Below the pieces are notes generated by a model that was not told where the DNA came from, searched no databases, and saw nothing but the letters and a program-made list of their open reading frames with translations. The position numbers were made by a program, and so were the translations under genes. Shown here in pieces: positions 1-8,083 of a stretch of 21,379 nt of DNA. Source of the DNA: a bacterium (GTDB taxonomy: Bacteria; B130-G9); contig JAGHCW010000140.1 in assembly GCA_021160245.1 (NCBI GenBank), positions 1 through 21,379 on the forward strand. Reading direction: 5' to 3'. Numbering within the stretch: position 1 is the first letter of the stretch; each line of letters starts with the position of its first letter.

Positions 1-7
1 GAGTTCA

Positions 8-22
8 GGGCTTTTTTATTTT
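8..22 (+). terminator. possible tail of an upstream terminator
   Basis: The window opens with GGGC followed by a T-rich run (TTTTTTATTTT). This is what the 3' half of an intrinsic terminator looks like, but the 5' arm of any stem would lie outside the window. It would separate the ABC transporter genes from whatever lies upstream. Weak evidence. Confidence 0.2.
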
Positions 23-45
23 AACCCTATTTTGGAGTGGAGGTG

Positions 46-1845
46 ATGTCTCAATTGGATGAGCAAACAAAGCCGTCGCTAAAGGTCATCTGGCGGCTTT
101 TAAGGCACATCAAGCCCTATAAGGGCAAGGCTGTGCTGCTCTATACTCTGCTATTTTCCGGTCTGGGACTTGACCTGTTCAGGCCAATTATTATCGCGTG
201 GACAATTGACCACGTTTTGAAGATGGTTCGGTCAGGCGCGAACCAGGAGCAGGTCATTCCGCTCGCGTTGTCCTATACGCTGCTCTATGTCGGCGCCTCG
301 ACGTTGCGGAACATATTCCGTTTTCGGCGTGGCCTGTCGCAGACGGCGATCGTTTACGGGGTCATTGCGGACCTGAAGTGCAAGCAGTATGAGAAAGTGC
401 AGCGGCTATCGCTTGATTTTCACGGCAAGTCGTCGTCAGGTGAGCTGATCGCCAGGTCCACGAGAGATACGGAGAAGATCAGGCTGTTCTTGGCCTTGAC
501 GGTCTTCATGGGGCCTGAAATCGTATTCTATGTGCTTGGCGCATCGATCATCATTCTTGTATGGGACGTTCGGCTTGGCGCCGCGCTTTCCATGATTATT
601 CCAACCGCGTATCTGATGATTAAGTTCGCTCGGAAGATACGTCCGATGTTCAAGGACGCAAGCGACAAGTATGACAAGGTCACGACTGTCCTTCAGGAGA
701 ATATCGCGGGCGCAAGAGTCGTTCGGGCATTTGGTCAGGAAGGGCGTGAGATCAAGAAGTTTGGCGGCCGCGCTCAAGCATTTACGCAGCAGATGATCAA
801 TGCGATTGCGGTCTGGGCGGAGAGTATCCCATTTGCGATGTTCATTTTCCGTCTGAGCATTCCTTTGGCTTTGTTCTTTGGCGGGGTTCTTGTGATGAGG
901 GGAAGCGTGACTCTCGGCGCTCTCACGGCATGCTCGCTGTATCTTGTGAACATTGCGGAGAGAATGCGCTCGATTGGGCGGATGGTTGATTGCACCCAGC
1001 AAGCCTCGGCGAGCGCTGGCAAGATATTCGACCTATTGGACGAGAAGGAGGGAATTGAGGAAGTCAATCAGGCGCCACCGCTTGCTGATGGTCCTGGAGG
1101 AGTTGTATTCGAGAATGTCTCGCTCACGCTCGGAGAGAAGAAGGTTCTCAACGATATTAGCTTCTCCGTCAAGCCAGGTGCAACCATTGCCCTTGTCGGA
1201 GGTACGGGCAGTGGCAAGAGCTTGCTCATCTCGCTCCTTGGGCGGTTCCACGATCCTGATGAGGGCCGTATCCTAATCGATGGTCAGGATATAACGCGAG
1301 TTGCGCTCAAGTCGCTCAGGGGCGAAATTGGGATAGTATTTCAGGATACGTTCCTTTTCTCCGCCTCGGTCGCGGACAACATCGCCTATGGCTCTCCCGG
1401 AGCTTCTGCGGATGACATTGCAAGATATGCCGAGGCTGCCGGGGCGCATTCATTCATCACCGGCCTTGAGACCGGTTATGACACGATAATAGGCGAGCGC
1501 GGCGTAACGCTCAGCGGCGGCCAGAAGCAGCGAATATCGATAGCCCGAGCGGTTGTGTCCGATCCCAGGTTGCTAGTGCTAGACGACGCGACAGCAAGCG
1601 TTGATTCTTATACCGAACGAGGCATTCACGAGGCGCTTCGGGAGCTGTCGAGAGACAAGACGACGTTCATTATCTCGCAGCGCATGTCAACTCTACAGCA
1701 GGCAGATAGCGTTATCGTTCTGGACGAGGGGAAGATAGTTCAGACCGGAACACATGCCGCGCTTTTGAGAAAGAGCGGCATATATAGGACAATCTACGAG
1801 GGACAGCGCCTCGAGCAAAAAGTCGGAAAGGAGGATATGGCATGA
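46..1845 (+). CDS. ABC exporter half-transporter with degenerate ATP site (heterodimer subunit 1)
   Basis: 599-residue half-transporter: an N-terminal six-helix exporter membrane domain (about residues 20-320) fused to a nucleotide-binding domain. The Walker A lysine is K391 (GGTGSGKS) and the signature is a canonical LSGGQ starting at residue 489. Two catalytic features are abnormal: Walker B ends in Asp-Asp (D514 replaces the catalytic Glu) and the H-loop His is Gln (Q545, in ISQRMST). In heterodimeric exporters such as TM287/288, BmrCD and LmrCD, one subunit carries this non-hydrolytic site, and the next gene supplies the complementary half. ATG 46 is preferred because GGAG lies 8 nt upstream; an in-frame GTG at 37 would add three residues. 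The stop overlaps the next ATG by 4 nt. It is an inner-membrane exporter of lipid, drug or peptide type; the substrate cannot be inferred. Confidence 0.93.
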   Translation: MSQLDEQTKPSLKVIWRLLRHIKPYKGKAVLLYTLLFSGLGLDLFRPIIIAWTIDHVLKMVRSGANQEQVIPLALSYTLLYVGASTLRNIFRFRRGLSQTAIVYGVIADLKCKQYEKVQRLSLDFHGKSSSGELIARSTRDTEKIRLFLALTVFMGPEIVFYVLGASIIILVWDVRLGAALSMIIPTAYLMIKFARKIRPMFKDASDKYDKVTTVLQENIAGARVVRAFGQEGREIKKFGGRAQAFTQQMINAIAVWAESIPFAMFIFRLSIPLALFFGGVLVMRGSVTLGALTACSLYLVNIAERMRSIGRMVDCTQQASASAGKIFDLLDEKEGIEEVNQAPPLADGPGGVVFENVSLTLGEKKVLNDISFSVKPGATIALVGGTGSGKSLLISLLGRFHDPDEGRILIDGQDITRVALKSLRGEIGIVFQDTFLFSASVADNIAYGSPGASADDIARYAEAAGAHSFITGLETGYDTIIGERGVTLSGGQKQRISIARAVVSDPRLLVLDDATASVDSYTERGIHEALRELSRDKTTFIISQRMSTLQQADSVIVLDEGKIVQTGTHAALLRKSGIYRTIYEGQRLEQKVGKEDMA

Positions 1846-3638
1846 CGACTGCAATAGATGACATTGCCCTTCAGGAAGAGCTAGCACTGACGCCGCTCTC
1901 CAAGAAGGTGCTGAGGCGCATGTTGAAGTATCTCGCGCCATATAAGTGGGCAATAACTGCCGTCTTGGCGATGGAGGTGGTGTATGTAGCATGCGCGCTT
2001 GCTGGGCCGAAACTCGTTAGGATAGCCATCGATGAACACATTGTTAAGGGTGACGTTGTGGGGCTTGCTGCAGTCGCTGGGCTGTATGTCCTTGCCTCGC
2101 TTCTCAGGTGGGTGTTTGCGCTCAATCAGATTAGGCTCGGTTCCAACAGGGGGCAGAGAGTGCTGAACGATTTGCGGAATGCGGTTTTTACCCATGTTCA
2201 GAGGCTGTCGATGAACTACTTCGACAGGACAAAGGCGGGGCGGATAATCGCAAGAGCAGACCGGGACATAGAGTCGCTTGAGGAGATTATTACTTGGGGC
2301 CTTGTGGAGTTAACAAGCTGCATCCTATGCCTCATCGGGGTTACGATTGCGATGTGCCTTAGCAGCGCGAAGCTCTTCACGGCCATTTTCGTAACAATGC
2401 CTCCGCTCTTGGTTGCGAGTATCCTATTTCACAAGTATGGCTTGGCGGCTTACCGAAGAACGAGGGAGAGCATCTCGCGTATCACAGCGAATCTGGCCGA
2501 GAACATAAACGGTGTGCGTGTTGTCCAGGCGTTCGCGCGGGAGACCAGGAACGCGATGGCATTCCGCAAATTGAACGACCGCTTTATCCGCGACATTATG
2601 GGCGCCTCGAGAGTGTGGAACACATATTTCCCGTTCATCGACCTGATGTTCGCGATAGCGACTGGCATAATTCTGCTTTATGGAGCGAGTCTTCTTGCCA
2701 ATGGCGAGCTCACGATTGGCGTGCTTCCGGAGTTCATGTTGTTGTTGGGCTTTTTCTTTTGGCCCCTTGAGGGATTGACGAATTTGTATAACGGCGCGCT
2801 TTCTGCCACGGCTGCTGCGGAGCGGATATTCCAGCTGCTGGATACGGTGCCGGAGATCAGGGACCACGACGACGCTAAGGCGATTCCTAGAATCAAGGGT
2901 CGCGTCGAGTTTAAGGACATCTATTTCAGCTATGACGTCAATGGCAAGCGAGAATGGGTTCTAAAGGACATATCCTTCACAGCGGAGGCAGGTCAGACAA
3001 TCGCGCTTGTTGGGCCGACCGGTGGCGGCAAAAGCTCCACAGTGGCTCTCATACCGAGGTTTTATGAGGCGCAAAAGGGACGCGTGAGCATCGATCATTA
3101 TGATGTGAAAGATGTTACGATGGCATCCTTGCATCGTCAGATGGGCATCGTGCTTCAGGAGAGCTTCCTCTTCACAGGGACGGTCATGGAGAATCTAAAG
3201 TTCGCAAATCCAGACGTCTCCGAGAAGCGGGTCATTGAGGCGGCCAAGGCGCTCGGCGCCCACGAGTCGATAATGAAGCTCTCGGACGGTTACAAGACCG
3301 AGGTTCAGGAACGAGGCGAGGGGCTTTCGCAAGGAGAGCGCCAGCTGATCTGCTTCACAAGGGCGTTTATTGCGGACCCCAGGATACTCATCCTGGACGA
3401 GGCAACTTCCTCGGTCGATACGATGATCGAGCAGAAGCTGCAGGATGCAATGGGCCGACTGATGCGGGGCCGCACGTCGTTTGTCGTTGCACATCGTCTC
3501 TCAACGGTGCGTCACGCGGACCTGGTCCTTGTCATCGGCGATGGTGTCATCAAGGAGCGTGGCACGCACAGCGAGCTCCTGGAGATGGATGGCGAATACG
3601 CCAAGCTCTACCGCGAGTACATGCGCGATCTGGGTTAA
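1842..3638 (+). CDS. ABC exporter half-transporter with catalytic Walker B (heterodimer subunit 2)
   Basis: 598 residues, with the same TMD-NBD order as its neighbour. Walker A lysine K397 (GPTGGGKSS), Walker B with the catalytic Glu (E520, LILDEATSS) and the H-loop His (H551, AHRLST) are intact. The signature is degenerate: LSQGE at residues 495-499 instead of LSGGQ. In a head-to-tail dimer the hydrolytic site would pair this Walker A/B with the LSGGQ of subunit 1, while the other site combines D514/Q545 of subunit 1 with LSQGE from here. That is exactly the asymmetric arrangement of heterodimeric exporters. ATG 1842 overlaps the upstream stop (ATGA) and has a strong AAAGGAGG 7 nt before it, so the subunits are translationally coupled. 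A short ATCGCCG/CGGCGAT hairpin follows the stop at 3652-3675. Confidence 0.93.
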   Translation: MTTAIDDIALQEELALTPLSKKVLRRMLKYLAPYKWAITAVLAMEVVYVACALAGPKLVRIAIDEHIVKGDVVGLAAVAGLYVLASLLRWVFALNQIRLGSNRGQRVLNDLRNAVFTHVQRLSMNYFDRTKAGRIIARADRDIESLEEIITWGLVELTSCILCLIGVTIAMCLSSAKLFTAIFVTMPPLLVASILFHKYGLAAYRRTRESISRITANLAENINGVRVVQAFARETRNAMAFRKLNDRFIRDIMGASRVWNTYFPFIDLMFAIATGIILLYGASLLANGELTIGVLPEFMLLLGFFFWPLEGLTNLYNGALSATAAAERIFQLLDTVPEIRDHDDAKAIPRIKGRVEFKDIYFSYDVNGKREWVLKDISFTAEAGQTIALVGPTGGGKSSTVALIPRFYEAQKGRVSIDHYDVKDVTMASLHRQMGIVLQESFLFTGTVMENLKFANPDVSEKRVIEAAKALGAHESIMKLSDGYKTEVQERGEGLSQGERQLICFTRAFIADPRILILDEATSSVDTMIEQKLQDAMGRLMRGRTSFVVAHRLSTVRHADLVLVIGDGVIKERGTHSELLEMDGEYAKLYREYMRDLG

Positions 3639-3651
3639 GGATTCCCTGTAG

Positions 3652-3823
3652 ATCGCCGTATTTCAATGCGGCGATATGAATGGCTCTAATAATCCGAACA
3701 CCCGAATCCATTCGGGGTGGCCTGAAGAGACGCGGCTGCCCCTCCTCCCTCCCCTGGACACCCTTCTAAAGGGGATATGGGGGAGGTATCGGCCACCGCA
3801 CGTCCCCCGAATGAATTCGGGGG
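3652..3823. repeat. compound palindromic repeat in the 321-nt gap before selB
   Basis: The gap 3639-3959 has no convincing gene but much dyad symmetry. A 7-bp stem ATCGCCG/CGGCGAT lies at 3652-3675. CCCGAAT-CC-ATTCGGG lies at 3701-3716. GGTGGCC (3716-3722) pairs with GGCCACC (3791-3797), enclosing a C-rich arm that faces a G-rich arm, with an inner CCCTT-CTA-AAGGG hairpin. CCCCCGAAT-GA-ATTCGGGGG (3804-3823) is a perfect 9-bp stem and repeats the CCGAAT/ATTCGG motif of the first. Short ORFs on both strands here are low-complexity and lack Shine-Dalgarno sites. This resembles interspersed palindromic repeats (REP/MITE-like), with terminator or mRNA-stabiliser roles possible. No selC tRNA was found in the gap. 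From 3824 to the selB start I see only its ribosome binding site. Confidence 0.6.
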
Positions 3824-3959
3824 TCATGACAATGGTAGCCCTTTGCATAGCCTCCACTGAACTCGGGCGATGAGGTGTTTGGGCAACCCGGCAGAAAATC
3901 CGTGATTATGGATTGTGCTTTCGCTATCCTTGCGCCCAAAATTCATTGAGGAGAAAGTG

Positions 3960-5939
3960 ATGACTGAGGACGAAAGCAAGAACCTGACAAGCGCGCCCGT
4001 GTCGCTGATACTGGGCACTGCGGGGCACATTGACCACGGGAAAACGGAGCTCGTCGGGGCGCTGACGGGCATCCAGACGGATAGGCTGAAGGAGGAGCAG
4101 GAAAGAGGTATATCAATCGACTTGGGCTTTGCCTACCTCGACCTCCCGAACGGGCAACGGATCGGCATAGTTGACGTTCCCGGCCACGAGCGGTTCATCA
4201 AGACGATGGTCGCCGGCGCCTCGGGCATCGACGTTGTGGTCTTCGTCATCGCGGCGGACGAGGGCGCGATGCCGCAATCGATCGAGCACCTCGACGTTTG
4301 CCGGTTTCTGGGCGTCAAAAGCGGCATCCTCGTGCTGACGAAGGTGGACTTAGTTGACGAGGAGGAACTCGCGCTGGCGCAAGATGACGCCTCGGATTTC
4401 GTGCGCGGAACCTTCCTTTCGAACGCCCCTGTCGTCATGACTTCATCAAAGACTGGGCAGGGCGTAGAGGCGCTGCGCAAGGAGATCGAGCGCGCAGTTG
4501 AGGCGATGCCCGGTCGCACCACCGCCGGCCTCTTCAGAATGCCGATAGACAGGGCGTTTACGATGAGGGGCTTTGGGACCGTGGTAACGGGAACGGTCAT
4601 ATCCGGAGAAAGGTCGGTCGGCTCGCCGGTCGAGGTCTATCCGGGCAAAATCGTGAGCAAGATAAGAAAGATAGAGACCCACAATGTTCAGGTGGATCAG
4701 GCGCTTGCAGGGCATCGAACCGCCATCAACTTGCCGAGGGTTACGAAAGGTGACATCCGTCGAGGCGACGTTTTGAGCGAGCCCGGAAAGCTTAATCCGT
4801 CGAACGTTTTCGACCTTCACCTAATGCTCAACAATAGCCCCAGGTCCGAGCTCAAGTCCGGCGCTAGGGTTAGGTTCCACGTTGGCACGAAGGAAGCTTT
4901 GGGCCGTATGTACCCGATTGGCGGCGGCTCGCTTGTGCCGGGATTCGATGCTTTTGCACAGATTCGCCTCGAGGAATTGGTGGCGGCGCTTCCCAATGAC
5001 CGCTTTGTCTTGAGAAATTATTCGCCTGCTCAGGTCATCGGCGGGGGATCAATACTATCGTCGAGCAACAGACTTCGCTTCAGGCTGGGGAAGGAACTGG
5101 TTCGACAGCTCGAGTTGCTGAGGGATGGCTCGAACATGGATAGGCTGGCGGTGCTTGTGCAGAGCGTCTTCCCGGATTTGCCGGACCTCGACCACGTCTC
5201 AATTCAGCTCGGAGTCAATGCTGAAACCACGCGCGACCTCGTTGACAAGCTCTGCGCTCAGGGCATTCTGCTGCAACTGTCTGGCATGCCTGAGAGATTC
5301 TTGCACAGCTCCAACGCTCTCGATTTGGCGGATAGAGTGAGAGATCAGCTGACTCGCTATCACGAGCTTTATCCATTGCGAACCGGGATGCAGAGGCGGG
5401 CGCTTCTTGGGAGGCTTAAACAACCGATATTCGAGGAGATTCTAGGCGACATTCTGGACTGGATGATCACGAAGAAGAAGATCGCCTCGGAGGGGACAAT
5501 CGTCCGGCTGGCATCGCATGAAGCGTCGCTTGGAGGCGATCAGGGAATTATGGCGAAAATGGTAACTGCACGGCTCGAAAAGGCTGGGACAAGCCCGGTG
5601 GATATGACCGCGATCGCGACTGAGGTCAAGACGAAGTTCTCTGATGCTGATGAGAAGCAACTCCGCGAGGTGATCAACTATCTCGTGCAATCGGGAGCCG
5701 TAATCAGGGTCTCCACTCAGCTCCTAATCACAACCGAAGGCTTGAAGCGAGCGACAAAATCGATTATCAAACACCTGTCCAAAAACCGCACGATGACGAT
5801 TGCAGATTGCAGAGACCTTTTGACAAGCAGCCGTAGGTTCGTGGTTCCATTGCTTGAGTTCCTCGATGGAGTTGGCATAACTCGCAGAGAGGGCGACGTT
5901 AGGCTTCGCGGGTCAAAGGGACTGGAGAGTATTCGGTGA
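3960..5939 (+). CDS. selB: selenocysteine-specific translation elongation factor SelB
   Basis: 659-residue translational GTPase that brings Sec-tRNA to UGA codons marked by a SECIS hairpin. The G domain shows G1 GHIDHGKT (residues 22-29), G3 DVPGHE (from 72) and G4 TKVD (127-130, SelB-type in place of NKxD). The RAFTMRGFGTVVTGT block opens domain II. From about residue 400 the sequence has the winged-helix repeats typical of the SelB C-terminus, which bind SECIS RNA, and the length fits (E. coli SelB is 614). ATG 3960 is chosen because GAGGAG lies 7 nt before it and homology starts soon after; an earlier in-frame start at 3915 has no ribosome site. selA, selC and selD are not in the window. 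The stop overlaps the downstream aldolase start. Confidence 0.95.
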   Translation: MTEDESKNLTSAPVSLILGTAGHIDHGKTELVGALTGIQTDRLKEEQERGISIDLGFAYLDLPNGQRIGIVDVPGHERFIKTMVAGASGIDVVVFVIAADEGAMPQSIEHLDVCRFLGVKSGILVLTKVDLVDEEELALAQDDASDFVRGTFLSNAPVVMTSSKTGQGVEALRKEIERAVEAMPGRTTAGLFRMPIDRAFTMRGFGTVVTGTVISGERSVGSPVEVYPGKIVSKIRKIETHNVQVDQALAGHRTAINLPRVTKGDIRRGDVLSEPGKLNPSNVFDLHLMLNNSPRSELKSGARVRFHVGTKEALGRMYPIGGGSLVPGFDAFAQIRLEELVAALPNDRFVLRNYSPAQVIGGGSILSSSNRLRFRLGKELVRQLELLRDGSNMDRLAVLVQSVFPDLPDLDHVSIQLGVNAETTRDLVDKLCAQGILLQLSGMPERFLHSSNALDLADRVRDQLTRYHELYPLRTGMQRRALLGRLKQPIFEEILGDILDWMITKKKIASEGTIVRLASHEASLGGDQGIMAKMVTARLEKAGTSPVDMTAIATEVKTKFSDADEKQLREVINYLVQSGAVIRVSTQLLITTEGLKRATKSIIKHLSKNRTMTIADCRDLLTSSRRFVVPLLEFLDGVGITRREGDVRLRGSKGLESIR

Positions 5940-6562
5940 ATAACGTAGTGGAGACCATCCGAAGGGACAGGATTATTGGGGTCATCCGAGTGGGTGACGC
6001 CGAAACGGCTGTCCTCGCCGCCCTTGCCGTTGCCGAGGGGGGCGTCAGGATCATTGAGATTCCGGCAACTGTGCCGAACTTCACGGATGCTATCCGGCAG
6101 CTAGCGAGGCGCCCTGAGATCGTGGTAGGCGCCGCCTCGATTCTGAACGCCTCGCAGGCGGAGGCGGCCATAGACGCAGGCGCAGCCTTTCTCGTCTCGC
6201 CAATCTTCACGACCGATGTCTCTGAAATCGCATCCGAGAGCGAACTCTTCTACCTGCCGGGCGCCTCGACTCCGACCGAGGTTCACAGCCTAATGAAGGA
6301 TGGTTTTGAGATCATCAAGGTCTTCCCGGCGGGGCATCTTGGCGGACCCGGCTATTTGCGAGCGCTATTGTCCGTCATGCCGAGGCTAAAACTTGTCCCA
6401 ACAGGCGGCGTCTCGGAGGCGAATGCGGCGGATTACCTTGCAGCTGGGGCATTCGCGGTTGGTGTCGGCGGCGCTTTGCTACCCGAAGGTCTTGTTGAGC
6501 GTCGCGACTGGGCAGGCATATCGCGCATCACCTCGCAGCTGGTGAGTTCCGTGGAGCGCTAG
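5936..6562 (+). CDS. eda: 2-dehydro-3-deoxy-phosphogluconate (KDPG) aldolase family protein
   Basis: 208-residue class I aldolase of the KDPG/KHG family, a (beta/alpha)8 barrel that cleaves KDPG to pyruvate and glyceraldehyde-3-phosphate (Entner-Doudoroff pathway, uronate or KDG catabolism). Visible landmarks are GVIR (15-18), IIEIP with the proton-relay Glu E41, PGASTPTE (109-115), the Schiff-base Lys K128 in IIKVFPAG, and PTGGV. The motif usually read as GAGT is GAAS here (65-68), so specificity may differ from E. coli Eda; KDPGal or an amino-sugar analogue is possible. The GTG start at 5936 overlaps the selB stop as GTGA, with GGAGAG upstream, so it is translationally coupled to selB, an unusual partner. 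No dehydratase or kinase of the pathway is nearby. Confidence 0.85.
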   Translation: MNNVVETIRRDRIIGVIRVGDAETAVLAALAVAEGGVRIIEIPATVPNFTDAIRQLARRPEIVVGAASILNASQAEAAIDAGAAFLVSPIFTTDVSEIASESELFYLPGASTPTEVHSLMKDGFEIIKVFPAGHLGGPGYLRALLSVMPRLKLVPTGGVSEANAADYLAAGAFAVGVGGALLPEGLVERRDWAGISRITSQLVSSVER

Positions 6563-6596
6563 CCGGAGCTCTTCTACTTACATTCGAGCGGCTTTG

Positions 6597-6643
6597 ACCC
6601 ATTCTCTGGGTAGTATCTTCGACGGAATTATAGAGGACTAGTC
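6597..6643. promoter_or_regulatory. candidate toxin-antitoxin operator dyads
   Basis: Two palindromes lie between eda and the antitoxin ATG at 6646: ACCCA-TTCTC-TGGGT (6597-6611) and the perfect 8-bp GACTAGTC (6636-6643), which abuts the start codon and overlaps the Shine-Dalgarno region (AGAGGA, 6632-6637). Type II TA operons are usually autorepressed through such dyads. No confident -35/-10 pair was found around them. Assignment is positional inference. Confidence 0.35.
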
Positions 6644-6645
6644 GA

Positions 6646-6945
6646 ATGTCCCATTCACATCGTGAGTCTTTGACTGAGCAGCCAGCTCTGGACGATTGCG
6701 AGCCGCCATCACCGGCGGCCAGAATTGACCCAGCAAGGGCGACGGCTAAATCTGATCGGGCGCAGCCGGATGAGATCAACCGACGCCAAACCCAGCTCTT
6801 GGATAAGCTGCTCGCCATGCCAGTTGCGGACAGAGGTCCCTATCTGGAAGCGGCGGCCGCGGCGGTCGCAGACGATTATGAGAACGACCCATCTGTAACC
6901 GAGTTCACTTGTCTTGATGGGGAGGATTTTGAGGAATATCCCTGA
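6646..6945 (+). CDS. probable antitoxin paired with the downstream MazF-like toxin
   Basis: 99-residue, strongly charged, small soluble protein with a disordered-looking N-terminus rich in Asp, Glu, Pro and Ser. The C-terminal half runs LLDKLLAMP, then an Ala-rich helix, and ends in an acidic tail (DGEDFEEYP). It shows no AbrB/MazE fold. It resembles the short antitoxins next to MazF toxins in cyanobacteria and other phyla, which have an Ala-rich helix, a DPxxTEF-like segment and an acidic tail overlapping the toxin start. ATG 6646 has AGAGGA at 8 nt. The last 32 nt overlap the toxin ORF in another frame, the usual arrangement. The role would be to bind and mask MazF and repress the operon. 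Family recall is moderate and no DNA-binding motif was seen. Confidence 0.6.
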   Translation: MSHSHRESLTEQPALDDCEPPSPAARIDPARATAKSDRAQPDEINRRQTQLLDKLLAMPVADRGPYLEAAAAAVADDYENDPSVTEFTCLDGEDFEEYP

Positions 6946-7291
6946 GAGGGGCGAAGTCTGGCTAGTAAGGCTGGACCCAACCGTCGGAGCGGAGATACGT
7001 AAATCGCGTCCAGCTGTCGTTATGAGTCGTGCCAATGTTGCGACTTCTTCGTTGCGAATTATCCTCCCGATCATGCGATGGAAGCCCTTTTATGAAGACT
7101 GTATCTGGAAGATACACATTTCTCCCGACAGTCAGAACGGCTTGTCCAAGGTCTCCGGAGCCGATGCGTTTCAGGTCTGATCGCTATCGGTGAAGCGTTT
7201 TGTCAAGAAGCTTGGGATGCTGCAAGACTATCTAGTTTCAGACATCGCCAAGGCCGTCGCCTTGTGCATGGACCTAGATCTAGAAGACTGA
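6914..7291 (+). pseudogene. MazF/PemK-family endoribonuclease toxin interrupted by in-frame TGA
   Basis: The reading frame encodes a MazF-like ribosome-independent mRNA interferase: RGEVWLVRLDPTVGAEI and KSRPAVVMSR at the N-terminus, an ILPI strand, then NGLSKVSGADAFQV. A TGA at 7178-7180 stops it after 88 residues, but the same frame continues with SLSVKRFVKKLG and ends at a normal TGA at 7289-7291, giving 125 codons, the usual family length. Family members read ADAxQVR followed by a segment like this one, so the TGA sits where Arg is expected (CGA to TGA is one transition). The short form would lack the last strand and helix and is probably inactive. Alternatives are a sequencing error, stop readthrough or, given selB in the same window, selenocysteine. 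Only a weak 4-bp CGCT/AGCG hairpin follows the TGA, so decay is the simplest reading. A TTG at 6926 is an alternative start. Confidence 0.75.
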
Positions 7292-7444
7292 TCGCTTTGC
7301 ACGAGAAACAGTCCAAACACACGATAAGAGCAGACCACAACAGCAAATATAGCCCTCGCCCTTCAGCCTGTTGACTCGCCTCCCCTCATCGTGCGATCAT
7401 AGTCTTGCCTGTTTGATGGAGTCGCTTAATGCTGGGGGTGATAT

Positions 7445-8083
7445 ATGCTGGTCAAAGTTGAATTGCTGTCGATAACGCCCAATGCGGAAGAGCTGATTGA
7501 GAGGGCCGCAAGGACGTGCCATCAATCCTCTCTTGGTGTGGACGAAGCTTCTCGGGTTGAATTTATACAAAAGGTCATAAAACTGGGGCACCTCTCCGTC
7601 CTTGAACATGCCGTCGCGACATTCGCGATAAACGGTGGCTCACGAGCTTTCTCGCATCAGCTCGTCAGGCACAGAATGTGCAGCTTCTCCCAACGCTCCC
7701 AACGCTACGTCTCCGAAAGGCATTTTGGCTACGTCATGCCGCCCAGCATCCAGAAGAATGACGAGGCGAAGGAGGTCTATGAGGAGGCCATCGATCACGC
7801 GAGGGCGGCGTATCGAAAGCTGATCGATCTGAAGGTGCCGAGGCAGGACGCCAGGTTTGTTCTGCCAAATGCCGCTGCAACCCAACTCGTGATGACGGCG
7901 AACATGCGAGAGTACAGGCACATATTCAAGCTCCGCTGCCACAAAACGGCGCAGTGGGAAATTAGGCTCATCGCTGTCCAGATGCTCAGAACGTTAAAGG
8001 AGCATCTGCCCGCGGTTTTTGGGAATTTCGTCATTTCTGACGACGGCAGCTATGCCACACTCGCAAGCCCCGAGCACGACTGA
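7445..8083 (+). CDS. thyX: flavin-dependent thymidylate synthase ThyX
   Basis: 212-residue FAD-dependent thymidylate synthase, which makes dTMP from dUMP using methylene-tetrahydrofolate and NADPH. The ThyX signature RHRxxSxxxxSxRY is present as RHRMCSFSQRSQRY at residues 75-88. The early RTCH motif (23-26), the GHLSVLEH segment (48-55), and the substrate-binding DAR/LP and NMREYRHIFKLRC regions are all recognisable. Length is near the family norm (about 220-250). ATG 7445 is preceded by GGGGGTG at a short distance. The 153 nt between the broken toxin and this gene hold no gene; a TTGACT at 7371 could be a -35 box but no good -10 box is spaced from it. The 3' end overlaps the Mut7-C gene by 32 nt, implying coupling. 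Confidence 0.96.
   Translation: MLVKVELLSITPNAEELIERAARTCHQSSLGVDEASRVEFIQKVIKLGHLSVLEHAVATFAINGGSRAFSHQLVRHRMCSFSQRSQRYVSERHFGYVMPPSIQKNDEAKEVYEEAIDHARAAYRKLIDLKVPRQDARFVLPNAAATQLVMTANMREYRHIFKLRCHKTAQWEIRLIAVQMLRTLKEHLPAVFGNFVISDDGSYATLASPEHD

Noticed and set aside
3676-3873. Short overlapping frames on both strands before selB
   Set aside because: Low-complexity Pro/Leu/Gly/Arg translations of the palindromic repeat, without ribosome sites.
3639-3959. Possible selC (tRNA-Sec) next to selB
   Set aside because: No T-loop TTCGA-type motif, no long acceptor stem and no TCA anticodon stem-loop could be assembled on either strand.
7178-7215. SECIS element after the in-frame TGA of the toxin
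   Set aside because: Only a 4-bp stem (CGCT/AGCG) is visible and no conserved apical loop, so selenocysteine is kept as a test, not a call.
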